From Dictyophora rubrovolvata (lineage: Eukaryota; Basidiomycota; Agaricomycetes; Phallales; Phallaceae): a stretch of DNA of 64,000 nucleotides. How positions within the stretch are numbered: the stretch's first letter is position 1; the number at the start of each line of letters is the position of its first letter. The translations under genes and the position numbers were made by a program. Location of the stretch: the NCBI GenBank assembly GCA_029959195.1, contig CP114117.1, positions 1,736,001 through 1,800,000 on the forward strand, written 5' to 3'. Positions 21,700 to 33,700 of this stretch are shown here, piece by piece. The notes beneath the pieces were generated by a model that saw nothing but the letters and a program-made list of their open reading frames with translations, ran no database searches and had not been told where the DNA came from.

Positions 21700-24465
21700 C
21701 TAGCGACCACGTCCGTTACTCGAGCCTCTTGAGAGATTCGGTCGCGTCGACAAGTCCTCCCCATTGATGGGAGGTATAACTCGACTTGACCTTGTGTCAA
21801 TGTTGTACAGTCCGGCCTCTGTCAAAGCACGATCGACAAGACGAGAAGAGGGACCCGCGGAACCACCTTGACTCCAAGGCGCCCTGACATTCGAGGCTTC
21901 CTCCCTATCCTCGTCGACTAGCACATCCATATCACTCAGTCCGGCCTCATTGGCGACAAGTGCTCCTTCGTCATCGTCTTCCATAGTGTCGTCACTGTTT
22001 TCCCCTTCTTCGTCCGATAAACTGCTCACTTCCCCCACCCAGTCCTGATCGTTGTCGTCTCCCCCGAAATCCCAAACATCCAAATACGTCACATCTAATC
22101 TGTTACTGGCAGCAACGCACCACCGTCCGTCGAATACAACCTGCCAGACACCAGTGATACCCGTCAAGAGATCTCGCACTACAGAACCATCCCGAATATC
22201 CCACATCTTTAGAGTGCCATCGGAGCCGCTTAGAACTTTGAATTCATCATGCTGAAAGCAAGTGATAGCTCCTGTATGAGCAGCGAGGGTATGTCGTAGT
22301 TGTCCCGTGGATGGATCCCAAACACGTAGAGTAGAATCCGCGGCGGCCGATACTAAATAATTAGGCGACAAACCAAGTAATCCGACTAAGGATGTATGTC
22401 CATGGAGAACATGAATCCCTTGCCCAGTTTTTAAATTCCAAATCCGTACAGTACCGTCCATGGAGCCTGAACAGCATTGATTGCGCACGGGATCCAATAC
22501 CACACTGTATACTATATAAATGAGCATCGACCATTATAAAAGGATAAATCAAAATATCATTTCTACCTTTCTGTGCGTGGCCCGAGAGGGTCCAAGTGCA
22601 TACCCCAGTAATAATATCCCAAACTCGAACTGTACAGTCGTAGCTCCCAGACACCAGAGTACGGCCACGAGCTGCCAACGCTCTGACTGCTTGTTCATGT
22701 CCAACCAGAAGTCGAACGTGATACGGATTATCGTCTGCATCCTCCTGAAAGTTGATATCAAAAGCCACTCATAAGAGCTTTTATTTTTCATTGATAACAT
22801 ACCTCTCCGACTTCGCATTCGGAATCATTGGTCCCGGAACTCATATACTCGGGATCTCCTGGACGAGGCAGCTTCCAGACTCGGAGGGAATGATCTCTAC
22901 TGCCCGTAACAATCATCGGTCGCTTTGGCAACCTTTCTCGCTTTATACCACCACCTTCTATTTCAATATCTAACCATTCCGGTTTAACTATAGCAAGACA
23001 ACGGACGGTGCTAGTGTGACCTCCGAATATATGGGTGCATTTCCCATTAGTGAGATTCCACACCCGAACACTCCTGTCCGTTGATCCACTGACTAGGGTA
23101 TTCTTGGTAGCTGCTAATGCCCACACGCCACCTTCATGGCCATCCAGGGATTGCAGTAGAGCACCATTGGATGGATCATAGACGTGGATAGAATGATCGT
23201 CTGACGCAGAAATAATCCGATTATGGGAAAATAGAAGACAAGTTACAACGGCCCCTCCATGTGCAGCAAACTGAATACGTCGTGGATTGTTGTTGTTCAG
23301 CCAACGAGTTCGGGTTAGGTAGCGAGATTTGAATAGTATTTTGAAGGGGTGAGGTAAAGGTAGAGAACCGGGAGCAGGTAAGCCTTTTCGTAGCCGTCTA
23401 ACATTGACAGCCTCTGCAAATGTTCGCTCTGTCTCTCCGCCAAACCAAATTCGGGTCGTCTTCAATAACTCCTGCCAAAGGATAGGATCGGAATCTATGA
23501 TCGCTCGCCATGACTTTGAAACGCGTGAAGCACGTGCAAGGGCGGAATATGGGAGATAACTCAAGATGATGGAGGTTAATTCGGGAGGCAACAGGGTTAA
23601 GAAGTCGCGAGCAAGAGTAGGGATAAGGACGGAGTGAATGTTCCTCAGAACCGGTAGCGGCGAATGTCTCATCAGCGTAAGAAGGATATGTGACTGAAGC
23701 GGTTGAGGGAGATTATTGAAGTGAGAGAGAATGTTTGGGAGTGTCATGAGAGTTGTGAGTGATATATCAGGTTGGAATGGGGCCGCGTTCGAGACAGTCA
23801 CCGTGGACGGTTGTGGAGAGGACACCGTGCTGGGGGGTGCGGAAGGCCAGGCAGCCGTTGTGGGCGGAGAACCATTAGGAGAAGGAAGAGGTGAAGGTGG
23901 TGCCGCGTTAGTAGTGTTAAGCGTCGAACCCCGGGGTTTCTTCCTTGGCGGAGGGCTTCCGGTGAGGAGGGATGTCGGAAGGGGTGGTGCGTCAATGTTG
24001 TCGAGCATCACATCACTGGATATACTGTGTGAACGCTTACGGCCGTACCGCTCAATAGCTTCCGCAAGACCAACTGTCTGCTCTCGATTGACATCACTGC
24101 CCCGTTTCAGCATCCGCCATCCTTGGCCTCCTACGACTTCTTCCTCTTCCTCGAAACCATCGTTTTGGGCACCGTCTTCGAAAGTGGCTCGGATGCCACC
24201 GGGGAATTCAAGAGAAAAACGTCGAAGAGAGCGGGGTAAATGAGCATGCAATAAAGGGTACTCTTTAGGATCTTTGGGAGATGACGGGGCTGGAAGAGAT
24301 GGCAAAGGAATGGGGGCGTAGGTGGTTGTTGTTGTCGTCGTCGTCGTCACCCTAATCAATTATTGAACACGCTTAGAAACTATAATGAAAATTAAAATCA
24401 TTTAAAAAAAACACCCACGTCGTTGTATTTACAGACGGTGCTAGGTATAAAGAGGGACGCGACAT
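21700..24465 (-). CDS. CDC4: F-box/WD40 protein, Cdc4/Fbw7 type
   Basis: Substrate receptor of an SCF ubiquitin ligase. A short first exon (MSRPSLYLAPSVNTTT) joins a Thr-rich run and a disordered Pro/Ser region. The F-box (FLTLLPPELTSIILSYLPYSALARASRV, read in parts, with SKSWRAIIDSDPILWQELL) precedes a WD40 propeller. WD repeats are visible as VSGSTDRSVRVWNL, VTGSRDHSLRVWKL, VSGSYDCTVRVWDI, CSGSMDGTVRIWNL, VSAAADSTLRVWDP and LSGSDGTLKMWDI. The C-terminal extension is acidic, ending SRGSSNGRGR. This F-box plus WD layout is that of yeast Cdc4, fission-yeast Pop1 and animal Fbw7, which bind phosphodegrons. Paralogues such as Met30-type proteins differ in F-box context, so the Cdc4 symbol is probable, not certain. 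Confidence 0.85.
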
Positions 24466-24571
24466 GGTCGTGGTAGGAATGCAAGTGTGTTCTGAAATGC
24501 TTCCGACGTGTGGACTTTTATGGACAATGACGCGAACTTTTTTATTTTTTAAAAAAAAACATTGTTCTACA

Positions 24572-25718
24572 CTAAGTAGATAACATTTTTGTTCTATCTT
24601 CAGGCATACGAGATAATCGACGACGACTTCGCATTCTAGGCCGTCGCTTTGCATACCACTCCCATGCCAACCTCACTATTTCTCCGTCTGCATCATACGG
24701 TGTTGGGATCTCGCTGTACCCTGGTCGCGCTGTTGGATGTCGAACGTAAACCGCCGAACAGGTCGAAAATGAAGGTTCGATATACGCAGGGATAAATATG
24801 AATGGTGCAGCGTACTCTGGGAGGATAAACGGGGTAAGAGACTGGTTATGAAGCCACGGCTGTCCTGGATGCAGCTCAGCCTGGGACCGAGTTTTCAGAG
24901 GTGATCCATCCTCATGACTAGATGTACGTTCTATGTCTGGCTCTTCCGGTCCGCTTTCTTCAGCAGTTGCCCCTACTTGCTTGTTTTCAGCGTTGTCCGG
25001 CGCTGGTGGGCGCTCAGGATAACGGAGGAACCTAATTGCACTGGGGTCAACAGAAACCATATCACCGGGTGCTAGCCTAGTGTTTGCGTTCATATGCTGA
25101 AATTAGAGATAATTAGAAAAAAATCACAAGAATAAAAGAAAACACATACCAGAATCCCATTGAGTTTTACGTTTCCATGTATAACCAGCCTCCTTGCTTC
25201 GTAAACACTGTGCGCAAAACAGCATCTAAAGATAAAAACGTCTATTCGTCTTTCGACTTCTGCAAACATCAAACTTCCAACCGGAGCCAGGGCCCCGATA
25301 CTTTCTTCGCGTCGTGCATTCTCTATTTGATCAACATCGTCCTGCCTCCGAGCCCATTTAGCTAGAGTAGCTGTATCATCGGAGTTTACCGATTTTTTTG
25401 GGAGAACCTCGGGAAGTGTTGAAGGCAAATACCATTTTTTGAATATTTTTTCGTTTATATGATCACCATGGTATGCTCGCACTAGTCTTTTTGAAAGCCA
25501 TCGTTGTTGAAATAATGTCTTTCCGGTGCGCTCAAACCGAGATTCAGATACTTTGCCCGTAAAACATCGCTGCCAGAGGTTAAATAAATTCTGAGGAGAC
25601 CAACTCTATCAACTGCTATGAGTATACAATAATACAATTCCCAACATTTTCCAATAAATTCCGAACTTACCATACGAGGCAAAGCCCTTGAAAAAGCGAA
25701 TACATTGCTATCCCGCAT
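24572..25718 (-). CDS. NAM9: Mitochondrial small-subunit ribosomal protein uS4m (Nam9)
   Basis: The S4 RNA-binding domain is clear: ERRIDVFIFRCCFAHSVYEA, RRLVIHGNVKLNG, then across an intron HMNANTRLAPGDMVSVDP. Preceding exons give MRDSNVFAFSRALPRM and, after an intron, ..GKTLFQQRW and LVRAYHGDHINEKIFKKWY, matching the fungal Nam9 N-terminus. The C-terminal third (24572-24900) is a lineage-variable extension ending in an Arg-rich RRPRMRSRRRLSRMP stretch. ATG 25718 is the first Met of the conserved N-terminal exon. It is divergent from the glutaredoxin-like gene, with 79 bp between start codons. Confidence 0.9.
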
Positions 25719-25797
25719 GCACGACTCAAAAAAAGTGTACACACAAGGCGAGCGAGGTGGTTATAACCTGGGCGCTTAGGTAATACTATCCAACTTC

Positions 25798-26195
25798 ATG
25801 CCACTTCGGCTTCCGTTGCTTCCGCGTTTGAGACTCTTCACTGGTTCCAATTGCTCGCTTTGTGAGGTAAGTTACTATTGTACAAGTATATATATAACAA
25901 AATCATTCATATTTAAAAGGTGGCCAAATCGGAACTCCGCGCAGTGCAAGTAACGGTACGTGCTCCGGGTTGGAACTTTTTCTGAGCCTGAGATTGTTAA
26001 ACTGTAACATTGCAGCACCCGTTTACTTTGGACATTGTTGATATCCACAGTGAACAAGGCAAGGTTTGGAAAAAGAAGTATGAATGGTGGATTCCTGTGC
26101 TTCATCTCGAAGACGTAGAAATAGCTAAAGGAAGATGGAATCAGCACGATGTAAAGAAGGCTCTGGATATCTGGAGAAGGGACAACCCGAGCTAA
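25798..26195 (+). CDS. Glutaredoxin-like protein (DUF836 family)
   Basis: Small thioredoxin-fold protein. The N-terminus MPLRLPLLPRLRLFTGSNCSLCE has the CxxC-like NCSLC at the usual place after the first strand. Exons then give VAKSELRAVQVT, HPFTLDIVDIHSEQGKVWKK, YEWWIPVLHLEDVEIAKGRW, NQHDVKKALDIWRRDNPS. The layout and length match fungal YDR286C-type glutaredoxin-like proteins, whose redox role is not well known. Two introns (about 25870-25919 and 25955-26015) fit. The last 61 nt overlap, in another frame, the start of the ZCCHC8-like reading frame. Confidence 0.82.
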
Positions 26196-27076
26196 GGGAA
26201 GATCTTTGCGTCGTGGATACGACAGGAAATCAAGCCATTAACCATACCTATTATGAAAGGAATGGTTCTTCTGTTTTGGGTGAAAATATTTTGACTGAAG
26301 TTACCCTGCAAAAGCAAGTGCAAGCCTCTCCCTCTAGAGACTTCTTGTCATTTATCTTTTCACGCAAAAGGCACAATCCAAAATGTTTTAATTGCGGTGA
26401 TGAAAGGCACAAACTATCAACCTGTTCTCTGCCTCGTAACGTTTCTCTGATCGCTCTATCTCGTGCCATGTATGAGTTTTTTCGAAGCGATGGAACTCGC
26501 GAACAAGACCGTTTACATGAACACGCGGAGAGAATTTTGCAAAGAAAACACTATAACTCGGCGTTTGAACCAGGCATAGTCGGACAGGACCTCCTGAATG
26601 CTTTAGGATTTCGGCAGGGCAAGGATCTTAGTTGTCTTCCTTGGTATCCCCGCATGCTTGAATGGGGATATCCACCTGGATGGCTGTCCGTAGAAAATCC
26701 CAAAGATTTGGTCGAGAAGCGTATCGAGAATGTAGATCTGATTGAAAATGTTGAAGTCCTGCAAATATTCCGCTCTGATAGTCCTTCATCTGGGGATGAA
26801 GATCTAGAACATGTCAATTCTCAAAGTATCGAGGAAAATCCCGGTACCTCGAGATCAGCAAAAAGCGATATAATTCTCAGGCGTTGGGCCAACTACACTA
26901 CCCCTTTGTTTTCTTCGGAGCTTTTGGCGGTTTACTCTGGCGATCCACTATGTATAGACAAGATAAAATTGGATGGGTTACATCCATGGAGATGTCCCGG
27001 GGCCTTCAGTGCTTTCGGTCCTGCGGGCTGGCGAGAACTGGTGAGAATTTATGACTTGGGAACCAAAAAGGAGTAA
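26135..27076 (+). CDS. CCHC zinc-knuckle and PSP-domain protein, ZCCHC8-like
   Basis: An uninterrupted frame of 313 codons. A zinc knuckle CFNCGDERHKLSTC is followed by a PSP (proline-rich in spliceosome-associated) domain: FEPGIVGQDLLNALGF and PWYPRMLEWGYPPGW. This pair of domains is that of ZCCHC8, the scaffold of the nuclear exosome targeting (NEXT) complex, and of related splicing factors. The tail ends ..GWRELVRIYDLGTKKE. The only ATG before the knuckle in this frame is at 26135, inside the last exon of the glutaredoxin-like gene. The true mRNA may therefore be bicistronic, start inside that gene, or be spliced from an upstream exon. Confidence 0.8.
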   Translation: MESARCKEGSGYLEKGQPELREDLCVVDTTGNQAINHTYYERNGSSVLGENILTEVTLQKQVQASPSRDFLSFIFSRKRHNPKCFNCGDERHKLSTCSLPRNVSLIALSRAMYEFFRSDGTREQDRLHEHAERILQRKHYNSAFEPGIVGQDLLNALGFRQGKDLSCLPWYPRMLEWGYPPGWLSVENPKDLVEKRIENVDLIENVEVLQIFRSDSPSSGDEDLEHVNSQSIEENPGTSRSAKSDIILRRWANYTTPLFSSELLAVYSGDPLCIDKIKLDGLHPWRCPGAFSAFGPAGWRELVRIYDLGTKKE

Positions 27077-27135
27077 TGCGAGATGAATTCGTCAATGTAG
27101 GTAGTTGCAGCTACATACATAACTTATATGACTAC

Positions 27136-27876
27136 TTATCGCAAGAAAGATGCTATGTCAGTGGCTGATGGGGATTGTTGAGCTTCCAGTCGATAAACCG
27201 GTCGTTGGAGAAGTGGAAGAGACCTAATGCTTGACGCCGGTGTTATACTTCGCGATTCGGCGGGTTCTCGTAAAGGCACGTCCAAGAGGCTCCCTGCAGA
27301 CGACAAAGACCGTAACGAGCGGGGTCTACTCGTGGCCGCCGTGTCATCTAGAGGTGTACGGGAAGAAGCGAAAGGACCGTACTGTTTAGGAGAATCAGCT
27401 CTGCTGAACCACAACGAACACGGCTTGTTCTTACCTTCTGGGGTTTCAGCTCAGTATTAAATATAGACGTACCCTCTATGTGCCATCGTGCGGGGTCCTC
27501 ATAGCCAGCCCTCTCACGTTTGAATCGACGCCTTCAGATTTCATTACCTATTTGTCTGCGCGTTTGACTAGGGACCGTGGTACATACCAGAAAAACCATG
27601 CAATTACCCCCACAAGGCAAATCACAGCCACACCTCCGACAACACATCCTATGATAATATGAATCCTCGTGTTCTTTATTGAGTGTCGGGGTTGATTAAT
27701 TAACCCAGGACCGACACCGGATGTCGCAATTAGCGATTCGGAGCTGGATGGGATTGGGGGAGTTGAACCTAAAGTTAAAGCAGCGGTCAACAAAAGTTGT
27801 TAATGCAAGGATTGGGCGATGTGCTGGAGCTAAAAAAGATCGAACCTTCGGTGTCGACAAACTCAGGTGCAAACAT
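27136..27876 (-). CDS. Small single-pass membrane protein of unknown function
   Basis: Predicted by joining three exons. Exon 1 gives MFAPEFVDTEG; an intron leads to STPPIPSSSESLIATSGVG, then a strong transmembrane segment IIIGCVVGGVAVICLVGVIAW. Basic and Ser/Arg-rich sequence follows, and the last exon (27136-27410) reads ADSPKQYGPFASSRTPLDDT.. to ..SATDIASFLR. No cleavable signal peptide is seen, so it may be an Nout single-pass protein with a cytosolic tail. The middle splice sites are uncertain. I recognise no family; low-complexity tails like this are common in fungal single-pass proteins. Confidence 0.55.
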
Positions 27877-28303
27877 TATACTCTCGACTTTTTGAGCGTA
27901 CAGGAATGAGAGATTTGATTGAATTATGGGGGTGTAGATTAGACAAAGCCTATCTCAATTTTCAGTATATACCTTCGTGTAAATTACGGACAACTCTTAC
28001 TTAAATAAAATGCTGCGAACGATCCAAAGTGAAAAGCAGAAGGAAAATGTTTGGTTACCGGGTTAATGTCCCCGTCAGCGCGTTGCGCCTCTGGTGAGAC
28101 TGACCGCAAATAGTATAAGGTTCAAGTTTTCCTCCACCCAAGTGCATAGCAAACCGTCCCTTATGAAAGAAAGGAATATATTTAGTTCGATTATTATATG
28201 AACTTGAACTATCTAGGGGTATAGTAAGATATAAAAGATCCATTGTCCAAAAATCGGGTGTATAAAAAAGAAAAGAAAGACCATTTAATTATTATAATAC
28301 TAG
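27877..28303. other. Gene-free interval
   Basis: A 427-bp interval holding the promoter of the single-pass membrane gene and the 3' flank of the transporter gene. I see no supported gene. Confidence 0.5.
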
Positions 28304-29972
28304 CTACCGTCCATGGTCTTGTGTGTCCATCAGGCCGTGATCTGTGCGTGGAGCAGAAGGGGGTCTCGTAGGAGGACGTGAAGAAGGGGGGCTTGATGTG
28401 GGGGAATAATAGGCCGTAGGAGTTGGGGAAGCGGAGTATGGCGCTATGCCATATCTTTTGTATGAAGAATTATCAAAGTAAGGCAGTTCAGATAAATTAG
28501 AATCGGAACGTGAATATGGTAATCCAAGGACTAAGCTTGACGATTTGGAACCAGCCTTGTGAATGGAAAATCGTTTTTTGTTTACGAAGTTCATCATGAG
28601 TGAATTGGAGGCATTAGATGATCCTGGGAACAGTGGTCTGGCATCAGGCCCATAAGCTGGGAATTTGGCACAAGGTTTGTTGTATGTATACGTGGCGACG
28701 AGAACGGTCGTCGAACCAAATATAAACGCGGGTGTTATGACGAAATTGAAAAGGACGACAGAGGCAAGGAATGATATAATGATGCTCAGACTTGTTGCGA
28801 AACCTTTCATGATATTATCGGAGTATTTGATGACAACAGCGGTGATTAGGCCTCCAAAAACTTGCGCAGCTACTGTTGCCCAAGCCCATATTCCGAAATT
28901 ACGGAAGAGATCCCAAAACCACCCCTCGGATGTAGCAGGAGAGTCGGAGAAAATGATGGGAACAAGAGCAGGGAGGAGCGAAAAAAGAGACAGCTGCACA
29001 TTACGAATCCATACGTCCACTTTCGAACCTTTTAGCACCATTTCGAAATAAACACCTGCCAAGCCTGAAGTAAAGCAAGCGGCTGTGACGGCCAAAAATC
29101 CCTTCAGGGGGTGCATCGCATGGCTGGGTGACGAAAAAGAGCTGTCCGGTAAGGTTGGTTCGTGGTCGCCCAACTTGATGGTTTCATTGAATGTCATTAT
29201 ACTTGCGGATGGATGTGTGGCAAAAGAGCGCCCATATGTTCCAGCAGTTGCTTGCAGCTGGACTATGCCAACGCCAATGGCTAGGAAAAATAGTGCCATC
29301 CATTTAGTCGGGCCTAGTTTCTTGCGCAAAAGCATCACAGAAAATGCAGCCGTTGTAAGAATCTTCATTTGATATGTGACCGTGAAAGTTGCAACGTCGA
29401 GGTTGGCAGCAGCGACATATTGCAGATTGTTCTGGATGACATATAAAATAGCGGGAATAGCCAGTTTCCAGCAATCCTCACTAAAGACCTCTCTTCCAAC
29501 GCGCTTAAACCGGTAGAGCCATTTGTCCATATTATAAGTGGTAGCGAAAGAGGGAGGCGATGAGGTGAACATGTATCCCAAAGCAGCTTTTCGACTGGTT
29601 TGTTGGCATGGTTTGTCAATGTTGCACACCGCAATTGCAAGCGAGATGAATCCCTTGAGCAGCTCATTCAACAAGACGGCGGACGCGGCCGAATACGCTC
29701 TGGAAGGCGGCGTCGAGACACGTGAATGATGCATTATGATCGTTAAGGTTGCGTTTTGAACGGCGAGAATAATAAGGCTAGCAGTTAAGGGTCAGACTGT
29801 AGGTGAGACCAGATTACGAACGAGATGCTCACGAGACGTATTTTAAGGACAGACCCAAAATTTTTGGAGGAGCCTCTGAGTCTTGGGGAGACGGCTGGAC
29901 GGTGGACGGTGGTAGATCCGAGACTGGGAAACGAGAGTTTTGCGAACAGGTCGAAAACGGGGTGTCCGACAT
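28304..29972 (-). CDS. UDP-galactose/UDP-sugar transporter, SLC35A type
   Basis: Golgi nucleotide-sugar transporter with about ten membrane segments. The family signature QNNLQYVAAANLDVATF and TVTYQMKILTTAAFSVMLL is unmistakable. The first exon encodes MSDTPFSTCSQNSR.. to ..LGLSLKYVS and joins, through a short intron, LIILAVQNATLTIIMHHSRV, the usual first membrane helix. Later helices include GFLAVTAACFTSGLAGVYFE and AQVFGGLITAVVIKYSDNI. The long Ser/Pro-rich C-terminal tail is cytosolic and not conserved. Fission-yeast Gms1 is the best-known fungal relative; the actual substrate (UDP-galactose or UDP-GlcNAc) is not decided by sequence. Confidence 0.88.
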
Positions 29973-30754
29973 GATGGAATTTTGGGATGAACGATGGTGA
30001 AGGTCCGGAGACTGAGGCGAGCTCGGCAGCGAGCAGGTAATGGAAGAGGACCTGGTAAAAGAAGACCGCCCAAAAAAGTGCGCAGCACGAAGACAGGGAT
30101 GAGAAAAAAAACGAATTAGCAATTATTCGGAAAATATTGTCCAAGTAGCAGGGGAAAAACCTTGGATAAAAGGAAACGAGTCTGGGGGCGAGAAATTATA
30201 ATGACGCAGTGGCAAGCAGGTGCGATAGCGCTCGCTGCAGAGCTTCAGTTGCTCTGATGACGGAAGAATCCCGACCCTTTTATAGCCAAAGAGAAGAGAG
30301 ATAATTGCATACCTTTCCGGATTAATTATGGCTGTGCATTCCAGCTTTAGAGACTCTGTTGTCCTCGACATCATCGTCGTAGCGGTGGTCGTCCCAGACG
30401 AAACCGAGTTTTCCTGACCGATTCTTTCGCCTGAATTTAGCGTGCTTTTGTTTGGCCACTACAAACAAACGCCGCTTATCAAGGAAGCATCCAGTTTACC
30501 ATCAAAACAGCACGCCTTAGTATTACAGAAACCGGACTGCTATGTGTGCGGTGTCTTCCTACAAATTCCTTGCCAAAAAAATACAAAAACTCATATTCCA
30601 ATAAACCACTCCTTAACTTTCAACATTCTGCGGTCGTTGCAACACTCACACGAGCAAGCGGCCCCACACAAAGCCACTGTCACGCCACTTCTGGTGATAG
30701 TTGCTGACTCAGCGTCACGTGCTTTCTCGCGTCTTTCCCTGGCCCGCATCACCG
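29973..30754. promoter_or_regulatory. Divergent promoter interval, transporter / MER3
   Basis: A 782-bp stretch between the two divergent starts. Several short open frames cross it, but none has splice-supported or recognisable content. It should hold both 5' leaders. Confidence 0.45.
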
Positions 30755-33700
30755 ATGGATTGGTTGGCAGACGACGACGACGACTGGGACGATTCCTTCA
30801 GTAAGTTATCCATGTATGCGTTGAAAATTGTCGTATAAAGAGTAATTTATCATAGATGAAGGGACTTCCCATCTATCCGATAGATGTCATCCTTTTCGAG
30901 ATCTCAATAATTCACCGAGAAATGCTGCCAACAAGGCATCAACTATGCCAACATCCAAACCCCACACTTCGCATGGTGCTCGACTAATACCAACCTCAGT
31001 CCTTCGTGAGTATTTTTCTCACATACTTGAAGTGCTCTGTGACGTCAAGTGTAGCAGATGCCTTTCGCCAGTTGTTCAAATTTGGTGTCTTTAATGCTAT
31101 GCAGTCACAAGTGTTTGATGCTGTAGGTACTCAACTATAACATATAATTCATGCTGTGGACTCAGGTTGCTCAGGTCATGGAGACGACGGCCAATCTCGT
31201 AAGTCTATGAGTCGATGTCAATTTCAATGCTGATCATACCAATGCTTAGGTCATTTGTGGTGAGTAATATACACTTTTCTCACCTGAGAAACAATCATGA
31301 TGGTTTGTTGAAAGCTCCAACTGGAAGCGGGAAAACTGTGCTATTCGAACTAGGAATAATTCGCCTCCTTAGTAAGACAGAACAACGAGAACGTAAATGT
31401 GTTTACATGGCTCCCACCAAAGTGATATATTCTCTTTCCTCAAAAGTTATCTCACCTCTATTCAGGCTTTATGTTCGGAAAGATTTCGAGACTGGACAGA
31501 AAAATTCAGTGCATTGGGAATAAAATGTGTTTATCGTTTTCATACTAGTAAAGTCAGATCATCTATACTAAAATAAGTTAGGCTGTGAATTAACAGGAGA
31601 CACGGTGGAACACAATTCCAATGCTTTGGGAGAAGCTAAGCAATCTACAATAATGTTTCTTTATTTTCGCGTCAAACAATCGAACGTTCTAACCAAGACT
31701 ATCACTCAGTATAACGACTGTAAGCCGTACGTTATTTATTTATACAGGTCGATCCAACTGTCTTTGGTAGCCCGAAAAGTTCGATTCTTTGAGCAGAAAT
31801 TGGTACTATTCATTCGAACTTCTCTCTTTTCAAGGGTTTATTCCAGTCATATCAGGCGAGATAATTGTGAATTTATATCTCAGATTGGGCTGTTTTTGAT
31901 AGATGAAGTATGGTTCTTGAGGTTTTTTGATCTACTTTGTTTCCTAACTGAAGATATTCCTAGGTTCATATACTAAACGATACACGAGGATCGACATTGG
32001 AGGTCGTAATAAGTCGAATGAAAAGCCGAGCATCTTTGCGTTTCATTGTCGTCTCAGCTACTGTTCCAAATATCAATGATGTCGCTGAATGGGTTGGAAA
32101 CGAGTCCTCTACTGGTCCCGCAACCGTATTCACGGTAAGCTTGCCCGTTTATTTGCTAGATTTATTTCACCTGTGAAACAGTTTGGAGAACAATATCGGC
32201 CATGCCGGCTTTCTCGATTTATTTACGGTTTTCCCCGAAAAAATCAAAATGAATTCTCCTTCGATAGATCGCTTGATTATAGGTTACTTCCTCTTCTCTC
32301 AGCCCATGCGGATAATAAACCCAGTCTTATATTTTGTTCTACACGAAAAGGTAAAAAAAAAAAGCCGTATTGCTCGAGTTCACCGATTGATAAAATATAG
32401 GGACTGTTGCAACTGCCGAGACTTTGATGAAAGAATACGTCAAGCTATTAGAGACGAAACAATGTATTCCCTGGACCAAACCAAGATGGTAATGAGACTG
32501 GCATGCGTTTATCTTAAAAAAGTTTTTACCGCTACAACAGCCTAGATACACTATTTGTCGATCAAAAGTTGCAAGGTTTCGTTTATTTAACTTTCCCATC
32601 TCGTATTCACGGTTTATATGGGACTTCAGAACTCGCTTCTTATGGAATCGGTGTCCACCATGCTGGTTTGGGACTTGAGGACCGTCGTTCAGTAGAGCGA
32701 CTGTTTCTCAAAAAAATCATCCAAATTGTAGTTGCAACTTCAGTGAGAGTTTATCTGTCGTCTCTTGATTTCTAGCTGATCAACAATATACGTAGACACT
32801 GGCTGTTGGCGTCAATTTACGTGAGTGATGAGTTGGTCCAAATTCACTATACAATAATGACCTTGAGCAGCAGCCCACACGGTTGTCATCAAAGGTGTTA
32901 AAACCTGGCAGAATGGGGAATGGTGTGATTATTCAGAGCTGGACTTTATTCAGATGATAGGGCGAGCTGTATGTCTTGCTACGCTCACTTTTCTGATGAC
33001 GACTGATTTGTGTCTTACAAGGGACGTCCTCAATTTGGTTGGTGTTGTTGAGCCCCAGCTCTCGGCCGGCTGCTGAATCTTTTTTTCTGCAGACGAGGAA
33101 GGTATTGCCATCATTTTATGCGACACAGAGCAAGAAAAAAAGTTTAAAGCAATTGCGACTCAACAAATATGCCTTGAGAGCTGTTTGCACCACAACTTGG
33201 TGGAGCACGTGAATTCTGAGATAGGTCTCGGAACCATTACGAATCTCTCAACTGCTAAAGGTACTGCTATTCGGCTGTTCAGTCTTCTGGATTTCTGAGA
33301 GTTATCCCATAGAATGGTTGCATAATTCATTCTTGTTTCATAGGATACAGAAGAATCCTCGTCATTATGCTTTAAACAAATCATTAGAACAAACTTGGGA
33401 AAATCGCTTGGATGAATTAGTTGAAACCTCCATTTCCAATTTGCAAGAGAGTAAATTAATAACTGTGACAAACAACAATGAATATAAGGCGACAGAATAT
33501 GGTGACATAATGAGCAAGGTCCGTATATGCGTCCTTTTTACGTTCTCGGGGACAGATTAATGTTATGGCTAAAGTTCTACATACGATTAAATACGGTATT
33601 TTCTATGGTAGTCGGGAGATAAAGCGCTCAAAGTGTCATAATTAGATGAAGGCTATCATAAATCTTCCTGAAACAGCCAATGTTCGCGAAATTGTGAGTC

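Noticed and set aside
31605-31976. Apparent disruption of the MER3 helicase frame
   Set aside because: Motifs looked missing here, but a 10-nt micro-exon and short introns restore them, so the gene is not a pseudogene.
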